Shown: in pieces, positions 15,099-28,592 of the stretch | How positions within the stretch are numbered: position 1 is the first letter of the stretch | Layout: each line of letters starts with the position of its first letter | DNA from: Monarcha castaneiventris obscurior | Lineage: Eukaryota > Chordata > Aves > Passeriformes > Monarchidae | Length of the DNA stretch: 64,000 nt | Direction of reading: 5' to 3' | NCBI GenBank assembly: GCA_026261815.1 | Contig: JAMPIT010000566.1 | Span: 29,847,001-29,911,000, forward strand | Notes under the pieces: generated by a model | Databases searched by the model: none | What the model was told of the DNA's origin: nothing | What the model saw: only the letters and a program-made list of their open reading frames with translations | Made by a program: the position numbers and the translations under genes

Positions 15099-15802
15099 CA
15101 ATGAAGGATAAAGATTTTCCTTAGCCCTCCTTTACTTGCTAATGTACATATGAAAATATTTTTATTGTCTTTTATAGCAGTAGCCAGATTTAAGTTCTAG
15201 CTGGGCTTTAGGCCTTCTAATTTTGTCCTTGCATAACCTCGTAACATCCTTCTAATCATTGTTTGAAATCCGTTCAAACTGTGGATACTTGTTAATCTGT
15301 CTGATCAAGCTTTTGAGATTTGTTTTAAATTTTGGAAATGGGTAATTTGTAAGTGGGGATTTTTGACTTAGGGTGGCAATTGCAAAAGCCTGACTCATTA
15401 TCTTGTGTTTTTGCCACATGTTATGAACAATTGTATAAAAATTTAATGCATTCAAGAGATACCTGTGGCAGCAAAATAATCTTCCAGTGAATTTTTCTTA
15501 GTATCACTGTGTTTTTAAGACAGAGCTGTTAATTAGCTGTATGGATGGTAAATTCTCCTAAATGTTATGTTTCTGATGAAAATACCATTGTTTTCTAGAC
15601 CAGCTTGTTAAGCAATATTTTGGGATTTCATTGCCATGCCAGATTTTTTGAGTTGGCTGTGTGTTAATGTTATTGACAAAATGGTTAATATTATTGGTTG
15701 CGTTCTCTAGAGAACCATATTTTATGATGCCTGCTCAAAGCTTTATTTGCAAGTATGATTATACCTTCAGTATTGAACTGAGGTCAAGATGACAGATGCT
15801 TT

Positions 15803-16015
15803 TCACAGAATCACTGAAGGGGACAAGTTGGAAGGGACCACAATGGATCATCTGATCCAACCACCCTGCTCGAGCAGGGTCATCCCAGAGCACAGATTTG
15901 CATCCAGACAGTTCTTGAATATCTCCAGTGAAGGGAGACTCCACAACCTCTCTGGGCAATCTGTTCCAGTGCATGCACAGCAAAGAAGTTCTGCCTTATA
16001 TTCCCAAATTTCCCT
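15803..16015 (-). mobile_element. CR1 fragment just upstream of exon 2
   Basis: It starts with 'TCACAGAATCACTGAAGG' and 'TTGGAAGGGACC', then contains the CR1 blocks 'CAGTTCTTGAATATCTCCAG' and 'CCACAACCTCTCTGGGCAA', all in the order expected for a CR1 3' end read from the opposite strand. The far end fades into T-rich DNA near 16015. The element ends about 240 bases before the exon 2 acceptor. Open frames on both strands here are remnants of CR1, not host genes. Confidence 0.88.
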
Positions 16016-16218
16016 CAAGCTTTCTAGCTTTCTCAGGAAGTTTCCTCTTTTATTTCTTTCCTATTCTAATTGTCTCTGTATAATTACTATTTCTTTATAG
16101 TGATTTTTACTGTGCCTTCTTAATTATGTTAAGCACTTAATTATTGTATTAATTTTGTTGAAGCCAGTACTGAAAGCTCATTAGCTTATTTAAAAGTGTC
16201 ACTGTGCAACCTATATAA

Positions 16219-16410
<192 letters not shown>

Positions 16411-17910
16411 TAAGCTTGTGTTGTTAGCTGGAAAACCAAACGTGTTTCAGCCTATAAGCTACTGGGCAACTAAATTTGCCAAGATTTGGCAACTTAATGG
16501 CTTTCATTGAGTGTTATTAATGTGCATATTATGTGGTATTAACCTCCTGCTTAAACACAGACCCTTTATGGAAGAAGATGGAGAGAGGCAGCCTATTGAT
16601 GGGAGCAGAACCCGAGGCAGTATATTCTGTGAATGCTGTTATGATGTGATGAGTCAGGACTCTCTCTGTGCTCCTGAAGTGCAGTGCCCAAAGCAGCCTG
16701 TCAGCCCTGCTTCCCTGCCTTTGGTGTGCAGGCACGGCCAGGGCTCTTTAGTGCATATGCTGTGCGGGCCGGCTGTGCTGTCAGGAGTGGGTCACATGGG
16801 AGGCTTTTCCCACTCTGAAAGTATTTCATGTCTCAAGCATTTCCTAAGTGGTTTGCATGAAGAGTCCTTTCAGTTAGTGGAGGGGAAAAGTGAAGCAGTT
16901 TATCAAAACAGAACACATTTTTGGTATGAAAACTTTTTGTTTTGTCATTTTGACTTGTGACTTTTAAGTTCATGCTATTTTTGCTGAGTTAAAAATAATT
17001 TTCATAAAGTGTTTTTGATAGAACTGAATGGCTGTTAAAGTAGGTTAAATCTTGTAATTTCTGAAAAAAATTCTAATCAAGAAATCTGAACAACATGATC
17101 TTTCTTGGTAATTTCCTACTCTGGTGTATCAGAACTTTAAAATTAATTACTCTTATCAAATTAAACCAGCCAGTCTTTCATGTGAGAATTTGTTAGAATC
17201 AAAAAATAATTTTGATGCAACGCAGAAAATGCCAAGAATTTGAGCTTGATGGGTATGATGATCTGTAAATATAGTGACTGTTTGAGGCTGTCTTAAATGA
17301 GGACAATCTTTTGTCAAATAGCACTGACTGGTAAGCCATCACAGTGCTAGACAAAGATAGGTAAGAGAAGTGTACAAAAACATGCTTTTCACCTTCAGTT
17401 TTAAAAGGTATTTTTGATAGAAGGAATTACGGGGACCTGGAGCTCTTTCACAGCTGATAGTTTATATCCTCAACAATAGCTACTTCTGGAAGCTCTCACC
17501 AAATTTTTGTAGCATTGAAGCTAATAAATGCAAAATAAAATACATTCACAGCTACCGTAAATCATGTTGATATTCAGCAGTTCCAACTTGCACTGGCTGT
17601 TTCAGTAAAAGCACTTCTGTTAGCAGAGGTTACATCAGCTGTTCCAGTCAGAGAAAGGGAGAACTTCAGGGCTGAGAAGTTTTATAGACACTGAAGAATC
17701 TGCCAAGACAGCAAGTCTTAATTACCAGGAAATGCTTCAGAGCAAGTAGAAAGATTCCCTCTTTCTTGGTGCTTTTCAATTTTATGACAGTAATTTGCTG
17801 AGAATCTCTGAATTCTGGTCTGTCTTTGGCAATGGCAGAAGGTTTGGTGCAGAAATACTCTCATGAGAGACACAGCCATGTCATTCTTGTTACTCACTCA
17901 TACCTCATCA

Positions 17911-18231
17911 CTCTCTACAACTATCTGAAAGGAGGTTGCAGTGAGGTGGGGGCCATTCTCTTCTACTCTGACAGCACTTAGAGGACAAGAGGAAGTGGCC
18001 TTAAGCTGGGAGATGCAGATTAGATACTAGAAAATAATTTTTCGCTTTTGAAGTGGTCAGGTATTGGAATAGGTTGCCCAGGGAGGTGGTGGAGTCACCA
18101 CCCCTGTAGGGTTTCAAGGTTCCTGGAGCTGATGCTGGGTGTTGTGGTTTAGGGGTTCCCATGGTAGTGCTGGGTGGACAGCTGGACTGGATCTTTTAGA
18201 GGTCTCTTACAACCTTAATGATTCTATGATT
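17911..18231 (+). mobile_element. CR1 fragment, sense orientation, with 3' end
   Basis: It contains the successive CR1 blocks 'CTACAACTATCTGAAAGGAG', 'GACAAGAGGAAGTGGCC', 'GGTTGCCCAGGGAGGTGGTG' and 'GGTCTCTTACAACCTTAATG', and terminates in the CR1 tail repeat ATTCTATGATTC. It covers the last 320 or so bases of the element and is 5'-truncated, as most CR1 copies are. The coding part is degraded. Confidence 0.93.
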
Positions 18232-21200
18232 CACTTCACGCATGTGATTTTTGAGAACTTTCCTACAGCTAATCAAGTGCTGATTTGCTGCTGGGCATTT
18301 GTGGGCATTCTCTGCAGGCAGCAAAGCCCCATTGCTGTGTGTGCCCTTGAGCACTCTGGTGCAAAACTGATGGATTTTCATCAGTCCTTTTTCATCCCTC
18401 TCCTTTTTCCTTCCCTAGCATATGTGCAATGGGCGAAAACAAGCTAGCTGTTCTGGCCAAGAGACTGAAACAGTTGCTGTTGTTAGAGAAAACATTTTTG
18501 TCTGAAATTGATTAAGAACTTCCATAGCTCCCAAAAGAGGCACTAGCCCTTTGGGTCATTGACAATCCTGCATAATATTAGATAAAATTTCATAAAACTT
18601 AGTGAATGAAACTAGCTGGGGCTTTTGTCTGTGGTTTTTCAACTTTGCTCTTTCTCTTGGAAAGTTGCCTTAGGACATCAGTCCTTTGACGGTCAGAAAC
18701 CTTTTAACTTCCAGTCTCATTTTATTCTCGGCCAGCTTGTTCTCATACACTGCTGTTGCTGTGCTGAAATAGCTTTTTCTTTCCTTTTGGATGTTCAAAT
18801 GATGCAGGTTTTTGTAAAGGCCTTGTTGCATGCTTTCTTTCAGAAGTTATGGTTTGAACAACAATATTAGTTTTGTTTTGTTTGCCCTGAATCTTAAGCT
18901 GAATTTTTATGAGTGCTTTAAACAGCCATGTCTTTAAGCAAACCAGTTGTTTAGTCTTTGTGTGAGTGGTCCTGCGGGTCTGGATTGAATTGGATCAGGG
19001 AACTGATCTGACTACAAATTTACTTGAGTAAGTCGGGTTTCAGCAGGATAGGGCCACCACTTCTCAGAGGTAGTCTGCACTTTAATCAATTACAGCAATC
19101 TTGAAATGGCAGTTATAGCATTTTTAGACTATTTCAGTCTTCAGACTCACACTTACTGTTCCCTGAGGAGACTGGGGATAGTCCCACAATTCCCTTTCAT
19201 TGAATTACATATAAGATGAAGTATTGATCTGCAAGTCATTGTAGCATCTTTTTGTCTGTTTGCCCTGTGTCCTTTGTCTAGCACTGTCATGTCTGTCTGT
19301 AGCGTTGGTTTAACATTGTATTCCCTGTGGGCCTCAGGGTGATAATCTGAAGCACAAAATAGATGGTTTGAAGTTCAACTCAATCCTTAAGTTTAAGAGA
19401 ATCTTTATTTTAATCATGTTGTTCTTGCTATCTGTGAGAGTTAGTGTAGATAGCCAAGATCTAGATTTTGTGTGGAAAACACTTTTCCCTGGGGTCATTT
19501 GTAGTATCTATTTGTAGACTGATCCAGAAGTAAAAATCAAACTTCTAAAAATCTATTATGTTATGCAAAAACTACTTCTTAACAAAATTCTGGAAAGTAG
19601 AGAACTTCCTTGCAATTGATGTCAGTATAATTAATCAAGAAAAATCAGATTTTGTCACTGCTGAGAAGTGCGTCCATGTGAAATTTCTTCTCAAAGCAGT
19701 AGAGCCACAGTCTGATCCTGTATTGATCTAGCTGTATGTAGGAAACAGTAGGACATGCTATTGTCTGTTTAGAAGCTAAGGTACCTACAGCGAAGACCAA
19801 GGGAAAATGTTATAGTGAGAGTAATGTGTTTCATTCACAACAATTATTTTGTGTCTGTGACAGATTTCTTAAGGAGCTCGTGCTGTTCTGCAGTGGTAGC
19901 TGGCTTCCACAAAATTATATTTATCTGCTATTTTTAAAGAACACTGTGGTGCTTGACTCAGGGAAAATAACACTGGTTTCTAAATAAAAGTGTCTACAGT
20001 ACCAATACTCATCATAGATGTGTTGGCTATCAGCATACATACTTTGCTGTATTTTCTGGAGGCATTCCATAGTTGTGGTCTAAACCAAATCAGGACTATG
20101 CAACTGGCTCAACAACAAACATGATGTTTAAGTAGTTTACATATATTGATGGTCGAACAAGCACAGTGTACTTTTGGTCCTGGATTAAAATAGGACTCAG
20201 GAGACTTAATGTTATTTTCTCAAGTGGATTTGTAGAAACAATACATCTTAATTGCATGCTAGTTCTTCAGTGTGTTACTGAGTAATTTCTTGTGTAGATT
20301 CCTTTCCTAGGAAAATGGAAAGCAAACTGTGCTTAGGACATTTCTTACAGGAATTACATTTGAATTTCTTTTGTTTGGAAACTGTACACATCTGTATACA
20401 AATGAAATTGGTCTGAGTGTCGATAGTGAATGTTGAGGTGATTGCAATATTCTGTGTAATTTAATGATTTTGCATATACTTGTAACTTAAATTCCTTTCT
20501 ACTTACTACATACCATCTTCATTCCTTTGCATATACTAGACATAAGCATATATCACAAATCCATAGCAAGAGTAATTTTTCACTATGCATTATTCATGAG
20601 GCACATTAAAACTGTTAAAAATTGGCACATAGGTGAGGCTTTCATGTGTGATTTATTAAAGGCAAGGTGAGATTCTAACCTCTGGGAGTCACCCTAAGAA
20701 GTTATATGTATTGTTTTCTTGGCTGCTTGAGTCGTCTGCTAGTGGCAGTCGAAATGGGCAGGTGAAGGAAGGAGCAGCCCCTTTTCCCTTGGGTCTGCCA
20801 GTGATGAGAAACTGGACTTCAGTTTATTGGCCAACTCTGCAGGTACTGCCAGGGCCTGAGAACAAGCTTTAAAGTTCTGGAGTTTAGCCACATTGTGTAC
20901 ACATGAGGGCTTGTTGGATTTTTTTCTGTTCTATAGTATTTTGGTCTTGTGCCTTCATGTTGCCAAAGTGCAAGCTCTTTTTGCAAGGCTGAGGAATTCC
21001 ATTGTTAAAGGAGAGGGAAAGAGAGTGGGAGCAAACACACTTGTCATCAGAAGCATAGTATGAATATTGGCATTACTGTGCAAAATCCTAACCAGGGAAG
21101 TGACTTCCATGATACTTGTGCTATAAACACCTAGACATGGAAAGTTAGGGTTATCTTGATTTGCATGGTGCTTCATGAAGACAGCCAACTCCTAATTAAA

Positions 21201-24200
21201 GCACAGAATAAGGAATTTTTAATGAATGTCTTGAGCGCTCCAAGATTGTACAGTACTGTTTCAGACACCCGAGGCCTGAGCAGAAATCTGTGAATAAAAA
21301 TCTTGACAGTCATTTACAATGTTCAGGTGGGGGATCACTGAAATTTGTCACATTCTGTGCAGAAACCTGCTGAACACTACCAATGACCTTTCTGAAGTGG
21401 GTTTTGTGTAACTTAGCAAGGAGATCTAGTCTTACCTATTTATGATCTGTGGAGCAGCTGTGTACTTCATGGCTCCTTGTGCCTGCAGAAATACTCTGTG
21501 AAACTTTGGATCAGTTGGTGAGACGACTTGGAAAATTGAGGGATTTTTTTTTTTCTGTACAATTATAAGATACAGGCGAGGGCTGTGAATTCTGTCTCCT
21601 AGTTGTGTTTGGCCTTGATATCTCTAGTTTCATAAATACCAAAATGGTATAGGAAACAATCTGAAAAATTACATGTATTTTCCTACTTTTAATCATTTTG
21701 TATTTTGTCCATGGTTATGGTTAAGCATTGCTCAATAAACCAAATGCACTTGTGGAGAACCACTGTTGAGTACAAGTGAAATCTGTTTTGTCTTTCAATT
21801 AGATTTCATTGCTTCTGGAACGAGGGTTTGTTATGGCAAAGCAAGTAACAGTGGTTTCCCTCTTGTTACCCAGTAGCCATAATTCCTCCTTTATGAAGAC
21901 TGACCTTGGCCTTAACTGACCAAGAACGGATTTTTTTTTCAATTTTTTTTTTTTTAATTCCTGAAATTTTTTTTATATTTTCAACCAGAACTTGGAAATA
22001 TGTAGGAAACTGTAGTAGGGCTTTCTGAGGCTGTATCTGCATACACATACCATTGCTGTAAGAAGTGGGCAGGTGCGATAGCCCCTTGCTACTGGTGTTT
22101 CTTGGAACTGGCAGCTGTGGAACAGGATATGGCAGTGCAGATCTTTGGGAGTGGGTATTTGTAACAGATGCACACAGCTTCCAGGTTCAAGGCATGAGAA
22201 TTTCTGTGTGACTGCAGTTGTGGAAGGGCTGGGCTCTTTTAAAATCCCACTTTGCAAATTCATTTGAGAAGTGTGTTAGTGCATTGCTGTGGCCCCCCTC
22301 TTTTGCTCTAAGCAGGATGGCCAGGTGTAAATGTATGCCAGGGATGCACTCATACACTGCTCCCAGCCGGGTCTGGTGATGGAAAGGGGAGCAAGCCATG
22401 TGTTTCAGGATATGTGACAGGGCATGACCAGGCTAGGGTGCCATTTTTTCTCCTTTGCTGCTGCCACTGAGCCACCATGGCTCACAGTGGGGTGGCAGGA
22501 ACCAGATAAGCACAAACATGTGAACTGCACAGCACCTACAGGCCCAGCTCAGGAGAACCTTGGGTTGGATGTCCTGTGCTTTAAGGAATGCCTAGCAGGA
22601 TCTTTCTATGAAGGAACATTTAATGGAGCATCTGCCAGATAAACCACTCTGTACATAGTCAGTGGGGACACACAGAGTAGGCCAGCCCATGTGGGGGTCA
22701 CCTCCTGCTCCAGTTTGCCTTCCACCTTCTCCATGGGCAAACCCAAGGCTGGCTGGGCCTCCACTGTGCTCCTCATCCTTCAGTTGTGTGATCCTGCACT
22801 ACTGACGGAAGGGGAATAGACATGACGAAAGGAGGAGCACACGCTTCCATCTTATATTTTCAGCAAATTATACCTTAGAAAAGTCCTGATGAGGACCATT
22901 TTCCCTGGTTGCATCACAGTCACTTAACCCAGCAAATTAATGGTGTGAATCCACATTCCCTTTGCTGTAACCCTAGCAATACCACCCAGGTGTTTGGATG
23001 TTTCCCATGCCAACTGCTTTTTCGGTGGGGTGTACATCTAAAAAGCATTTTCATGTCTTAATTTTTTGCCCACCTGTTTCTTTGTTGCATTAACATGATC
23101 TGTATGTAACATGCTGTTAGTGACACACTGACGGGTGCTTGAGGTGGTCATAAGCTTTAGTTCCTCCAGCTGGTGGTGTATTGTCCCTGGTTTCAAAGAG
23201 CAAATTGTTGTCTTGTGATTTTGGATGTTTGTCTTATACAGCTGTCAGGCTTCTCTCAAATACATATGTCATGACTGATATGTTTTCATTTTGTGGCAAC
23301 TTTCATAGTTTATTTCTTTGCAAATCTAAAAAATCTTCCCTGTAAAGCTTAAATAAGAGAAAGCCAAAATTGCAATAGATGTCACAATATTTTACCAAGT
23401 CAACTCTGTTAGGGCAATATTTGGGCTACTAGGAAGGCCATAGACATTTCTGTGTAGGTAAAAGGAATATTCTGTAATTTGAATATGCTTATTCAAAAGG
23501 TTACTTGTGGCAGTGCTAGTCAGTTTTTTAAAGTAATTACCAAAATTGGGCAACATGGCTTTTTTGTGGAATGGGATATCCATCAAACAGTAACAACCTG
23601 TGAGTCATGACTGGGTTTTAGTTGTTTTTTTTCCTATAATCATGCATGCACTTGTCAAAATGGTTAATTTTGAGCATGAGCAGTCTCGTCCAATTTAGTA
23701 AGAGCACTCACATGACTGAAGATAGAAAAGTATACAAGTGCTTACAGGATCTAACCATCGCTTTTTACAAGGTAATTCTGGAGTTATTCTGGAAACTGCT
23801 TTCCACTTGTGAATTTCAGTGTAGGTGTTGGAAACTCTAATATGTAGCCCCTTGGGTGAGATAGGAAAACAAGTGAGCCTTCTAAAATTTGGGGGGCCAA
23901 AGACTCACTCATTTCACATAATACTTTTGCATGCACACACAGACCATTTTTTATGTGTTTGATAATACTGTAGATACCTGCAGGCTCCTGACAGAAACAG
24001 AATTATAAACCCATCCATTAAAGATGAAATAAATAATCTTTTTGTATCAGAGATGATCTTTGCATGTTGAAGGCATGCTTCTATGTATGTTGTATATGTT
24101 TTGAAATAATTGTTTGGGATTGCTTTTAAGCACTTAAGAGTGCTGGGTTTTTAAACACTAGTCAAGAACGTTGAAATGCCCATGACCAATTTCAGGAGAG

Positions 24201-27200
24201 AAGGACTAACACTCCTGCTTCAGTGTGTTGCAGTTTTCTCCTTGTGAAAATTTTATTTTAGGTTACATATTTCACATCCTGAAGATTAAATGACTGACAG
24301 GTTTGAGAACTTGGCACTTCTTAGATGTTTCAGGATCAAGTAACTACCATATTGAGTGTGGAGATTTTATGCTCTACTTGCTCAAGTAACTACATGTAAC
24401 ACCTTCTAATTTGAAAAGATTATAAAGAAGTTTTAAAATAATTTCTGAATCCAGCCCTTAACTCCAGAAATGTGACCACTTCAAAGACAGGCAGGAATGC
24501 AAGTGTGTTGCAGATTTAGTTACTGAATAACTGAAGAAATTTGCATCTTATCTCTTGCACAAAAAACCCAGGGTATTTTATGGTCATTGCTATTGAATCT
24601 GCATAATACTGGATCACCTGGCAAAACAAAGTCTGGCATAGAGTCACAGCTACCACACTGCTGAGTTATACAGCCCTTGTGCTTTTAGTCCAGCTTCATG
24701 CTGAGTGCAGAGGAAGGACAGAATGACAAAAGCCAAAGTTTGGGGAAATATCTGCTGGGTTGCAGTTGAAATCAGTCAGTTCTTTGATCTGGCTCATGGA
24801 GCAGCCTTGCCAGCAGGTGGGCTGCTGAACTGGGGGTGGCATCTGATGGGGGGAAGAAAACACTGTGGGAGATGGTAACTGGCCTGGCATAGGTCACGTC
24901 AGAGCAAATAGCTTTCTCAGATAAAACCTGAACCATACCAGCTTGTGGCATAGTTCTTTGTGGAGGCTCAGCAATTTGCATCATGTGGCTGTAGTGCTTT
25001 AACCAAGAACGAGACAAAGTAGGGCTGGGATCTCTCCTGAAATGCCCTGGGACAAGAGAAATTCCCTTTCTGCACTCCTGTTTTTGAGTCACCTTAAACG
25101 TGGTTAGGTAAATTACAGCTGAAATCGGTATGGGAAAACACCACACCTGTGTAGAAATACCAGTATTTGGAATGTGGTTTCTGAGGAAGCTCAACTCATT
25201 TGGGATGGCTGTCGAAGGGTAATCTTATTGTGGTGAGTGGCTGGGAGGCAAAACACACCCATTGTTTCTGGCCACGAGCAGCACCAGGGTTTCTGTGGCT
25301 GTGTGCCCCAAGGATGTGGCAAGTTCCTTCTTGCTGAAGGCAGCGTGTTGGGCTGGCGCAGGCAGCCGTGTGCTGCTCTGGCGTTCACTGTGCCCATCCT
25401 GGGCAAAGATGGCACAAATGTGTCTGAAAGCTGCTCTGCTTCCTGCTTCTTCACTTTAGCTATGGTAGGACAGCCTAAAATCCCCCCTGTATTTTGACTG
25501 CTCCTGCTGCTAGCATTTGCCCTGTCAGAGGCTGTGTTTTTCTTCAGTGTTACTGGGGAATAACACTTCTTTTGTATTTACCTTAAAGGTTAATTTCTTT
25601 AGCACTTTACATGTCATTATAATCTCCCAAGATATTTGAAAATAAACCCTGCCAGAACCAATTTATTCAATGTGTGAAGCATTTTAGATGTTTCATAATG
25701 ATAAATACTCATTAAAAAAATGTTTTATTATTCTTCTGAGGAATTCTGATAAATCATGGTAAAAACTGAGGTAAGAGGATGACATCAGGAGTTTAATGCT
25801 ATCTAGCCATCAAAAGGTAGCGGAATGTGCGAAAAATAAGGAGGGAAATGTATTTACGTAGCTTATATCATATACCATAAATCCCAAGAGCAACACTTTT
25901 ATCTCAGACATCCAGATGTGTCTGTCTAGCTCCCCAAGGCAGACCAAGGAAAAACAGTTCCAGAATATGAGAGCTTTATCATGGTAGTCTATTGTGAATT
26001 CAGAAGGCTGGAAGATTTATGATGTTATACCTCATACAAATTAATACCTCTTTGTTGACAGTGCATATCTTATTTATAAATGAAATTGCTGTTCCATCCT
26101 GCTCAAGCCTGTACAGTTGGGCTGAGGAACAAGGAAAACCAGAGCAAACTGATGGTGAAACCCTGATTTCTTCAAGTTAATAACTGAAGTCTTTAAGGGC
26201 GCTAGGGTTGATAATTTATTTATTTTCACAGACAGAAGCAGAGTATTTTGCAGGTCTCTTTAGTTTCTTTTTATGTAAAATGCAACATACTAGAGCACAG
26301 GGTAGGAAAGGAGCTGCTGTGCTGTGACAAGGCAGTACTCTTTCCAGGATGGCTTCTTTTAGGAAAGGCACTGTTGGCTGTAGTGTGGTGGTGCTGTTTG
26401 CTCCATTTTTCAGGTGCAGGATGACTGGCAAATGGGAGGTCAGACCAACTGGTTACCTGATACATGGGAGGAGAAAACAAAGAGCAGTGCTACAGGCCTT
26501 ATAGGTCTTGCCATGATTGACAGCAAGGCAAAAGGCGATTGTGAAGACCTTTGTGTGAATTTTGGCATGTGAAAATGGGCATTTAAGGTAGAATATGCTG
26601 CTTTGCTGAAATTTTAGGGATTTGTACAGATACCCAGATACCCATATAATAGAATTCTGTCAATAACTTGTCTGTCAAAATGCTGGTTCAATTTGCCATT
26701 CTAGGAATATCTGAATATTAATAGATTGCTTTTATTACTCTTCTCTTATAGAGCCTCTCTCTCCACTAGAAGTCTGTAAGTTAATCATGTGTTTGTATTT
26801 TTATTTTATTATTTTTAAGTTCTAGGTCACTTCTTTTTTAGGGGTACTTTTTGGAAATTGTTTCCTTTTATGATAAGATGCTAGAAGCTGAAATTGCAAA
26901 AACAGGAACTCCTGTTTTGCATGGAAAAAAGTGCTGCAGTTCCATTTGCTGCTTCCAGAAAAATAGGCTGACTTTGTTGTTATAATTTGTTGGCACTTTT
27001 CTTGAAAAGATAAGTAAGAGAGGAGTACAAGGTATTCAGATACTCAGTGCACAGAGATCATAAAAAACAGCAAAGCCACAGTTTTGTTGTTTTAACTCAT
27101 TGCATTGAGTTTTAGTCAACTACAAGTATTCAGGAAAAAAAGGTGATACCAGAAAAGCTGTTAATTTCAGGTGTCTCAGTTGAAGTGGGTCATTTTAAAG

Positions 27201-28533
27201 GGGTGTAAAATCCGAAAACTGCTGACTGCTTCTCTTTGTTTCAAAGGGAGATTATTCATTGCTCCATCTGGAATTCCACCTTCAAAAATGGAGACAACCA
27301 GAATATCTCCTGACTTCTGAAGATCACAGCTATAGCAATTAAATGTCTGAGGACTCCGCTTAGATGTGCAAATAAGACTGCCTAATCACAACCTTTTTTT
27401 TTTATTACTCTATATAGCTTAAAGTCTGATTTCTCCCTGTGACTGAATCCTTTGCTGGTAGCGCTCTCTTGTGGCTGTTACGTTGATTTAAACGACTTTA
27501 GGGATTTCAAAAATATGTATATTGTTTAGAAATTTCTGCCTTAGGACACAACAGTCTGTGTTGGATATGCATTCCTAAATTAAATGTGGTAATATATATT
27601 TTAATAATGCAGGAAGGTCAGTCTAGGCAAAAGCATCCCAAGTGTGCTTCCCAAAAGATTTCAAAGGGACAGCTGTATTGAGCATTCAGGTTTTTAACCA
27701 CTTTTTTTTGGTGTATTTTTGGTGAAAAGCCATATGCCTGTGGAGAGACAGTGGCGGGGGGAGGCTTGGAGGGGAATGAAGTCTGCCTTGGCAGCCAGAG
27801 TCAGGTGGAGAGACAGGGATGGGCACCTTCATTAATGGACTTGATTGCAGATGCTGCTTTTCCTGTGGCACTGCTCTTGGTGATGAGCAAGTTACTTCCC
27901 ATAACTTTGGCTATTAAAATGAAAGAAAAAAAAGGATTTGGGAAACTTTTCAAGTGAAACTGATATGTTCCTGGTGAAAGCTTGAAAGTTTTTCACCCTG
28001 AATCTGTGTTTTCTCATTCTGGGGATGGGAAAGGAGAAGGTGGGGATTAACTTTTGACATATTCTGTTTTTTAATACAAAGCTTTTTTAGCTGATGTTTT
28101 AATTTTCATGTAAGAGGTAAAGCTTTCTGGAAGTTCAGATTGTGATGTGCAGGCGTTTCCTTTGAACTAGGGTCATATAGTTTCCTCTTTCAAGAGCAGT
28201 TACTAATGAACAGTTGTTTGGTGCTACATAGACTTGATACTATTGGGATTGTGCATCCAGTGTCATAGCTTTATAAACATGTCTGCATTAATACCAAGTG
28301 TGTGATGTTGGATGTAGGCTCCTTTTCCTTCTATACTGTAACCCAACAGCAACTGGAGTAATGATTCCAGGTTGTTTACTTAGTTGTACTCTCTTAGAGA
28401 GGCAGGTTTACACTTCAGATAAGGCCTTGAATGAGAGGGGTCTTGGCCCTTGACTGAAAAGTCTCTATTCTTCTGTAGGCCTAACTCTTGTGCATGGCAT
28501 TTATCTGGTCACCCACCTTCATTCATCTTTGGA

Positions 28534-28592
28534 TCACATAAGCACTGTAATAAACTTATGTGACACATTATGTCACATAAGCTCTGTAATAA
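28534..28592. repeat. nested direct and inverted repeat
   Basis: A 19-base unit, CACATAAGCACTGTAATAA at 28534-28552, recurs as CACATAAGCTCTGTAATAA at 28574-28592 with one mismatch, a spacing of 40 bases. Between and into the second copy there is a perfect 10-base inverted repeat: CTTATGTGAC at 28555-28564 and GTCACATAAG at 28572-28581, with a 7-base loop. The two structures share the CACATAAG word. The function is unknown; it could be chance, a decayed duplication, or paired protein-binding sites. Confidence 0.85.

Noticed and set aside
27841..27925. Possible MIR-type SINE remnant (GATGAGCAAGTTACTTCCC then TATTAAAATG)
   Set aside because: The similarity to the MIR 'gcaagtcactta...taaaatg' core is too weak to claim by eye.
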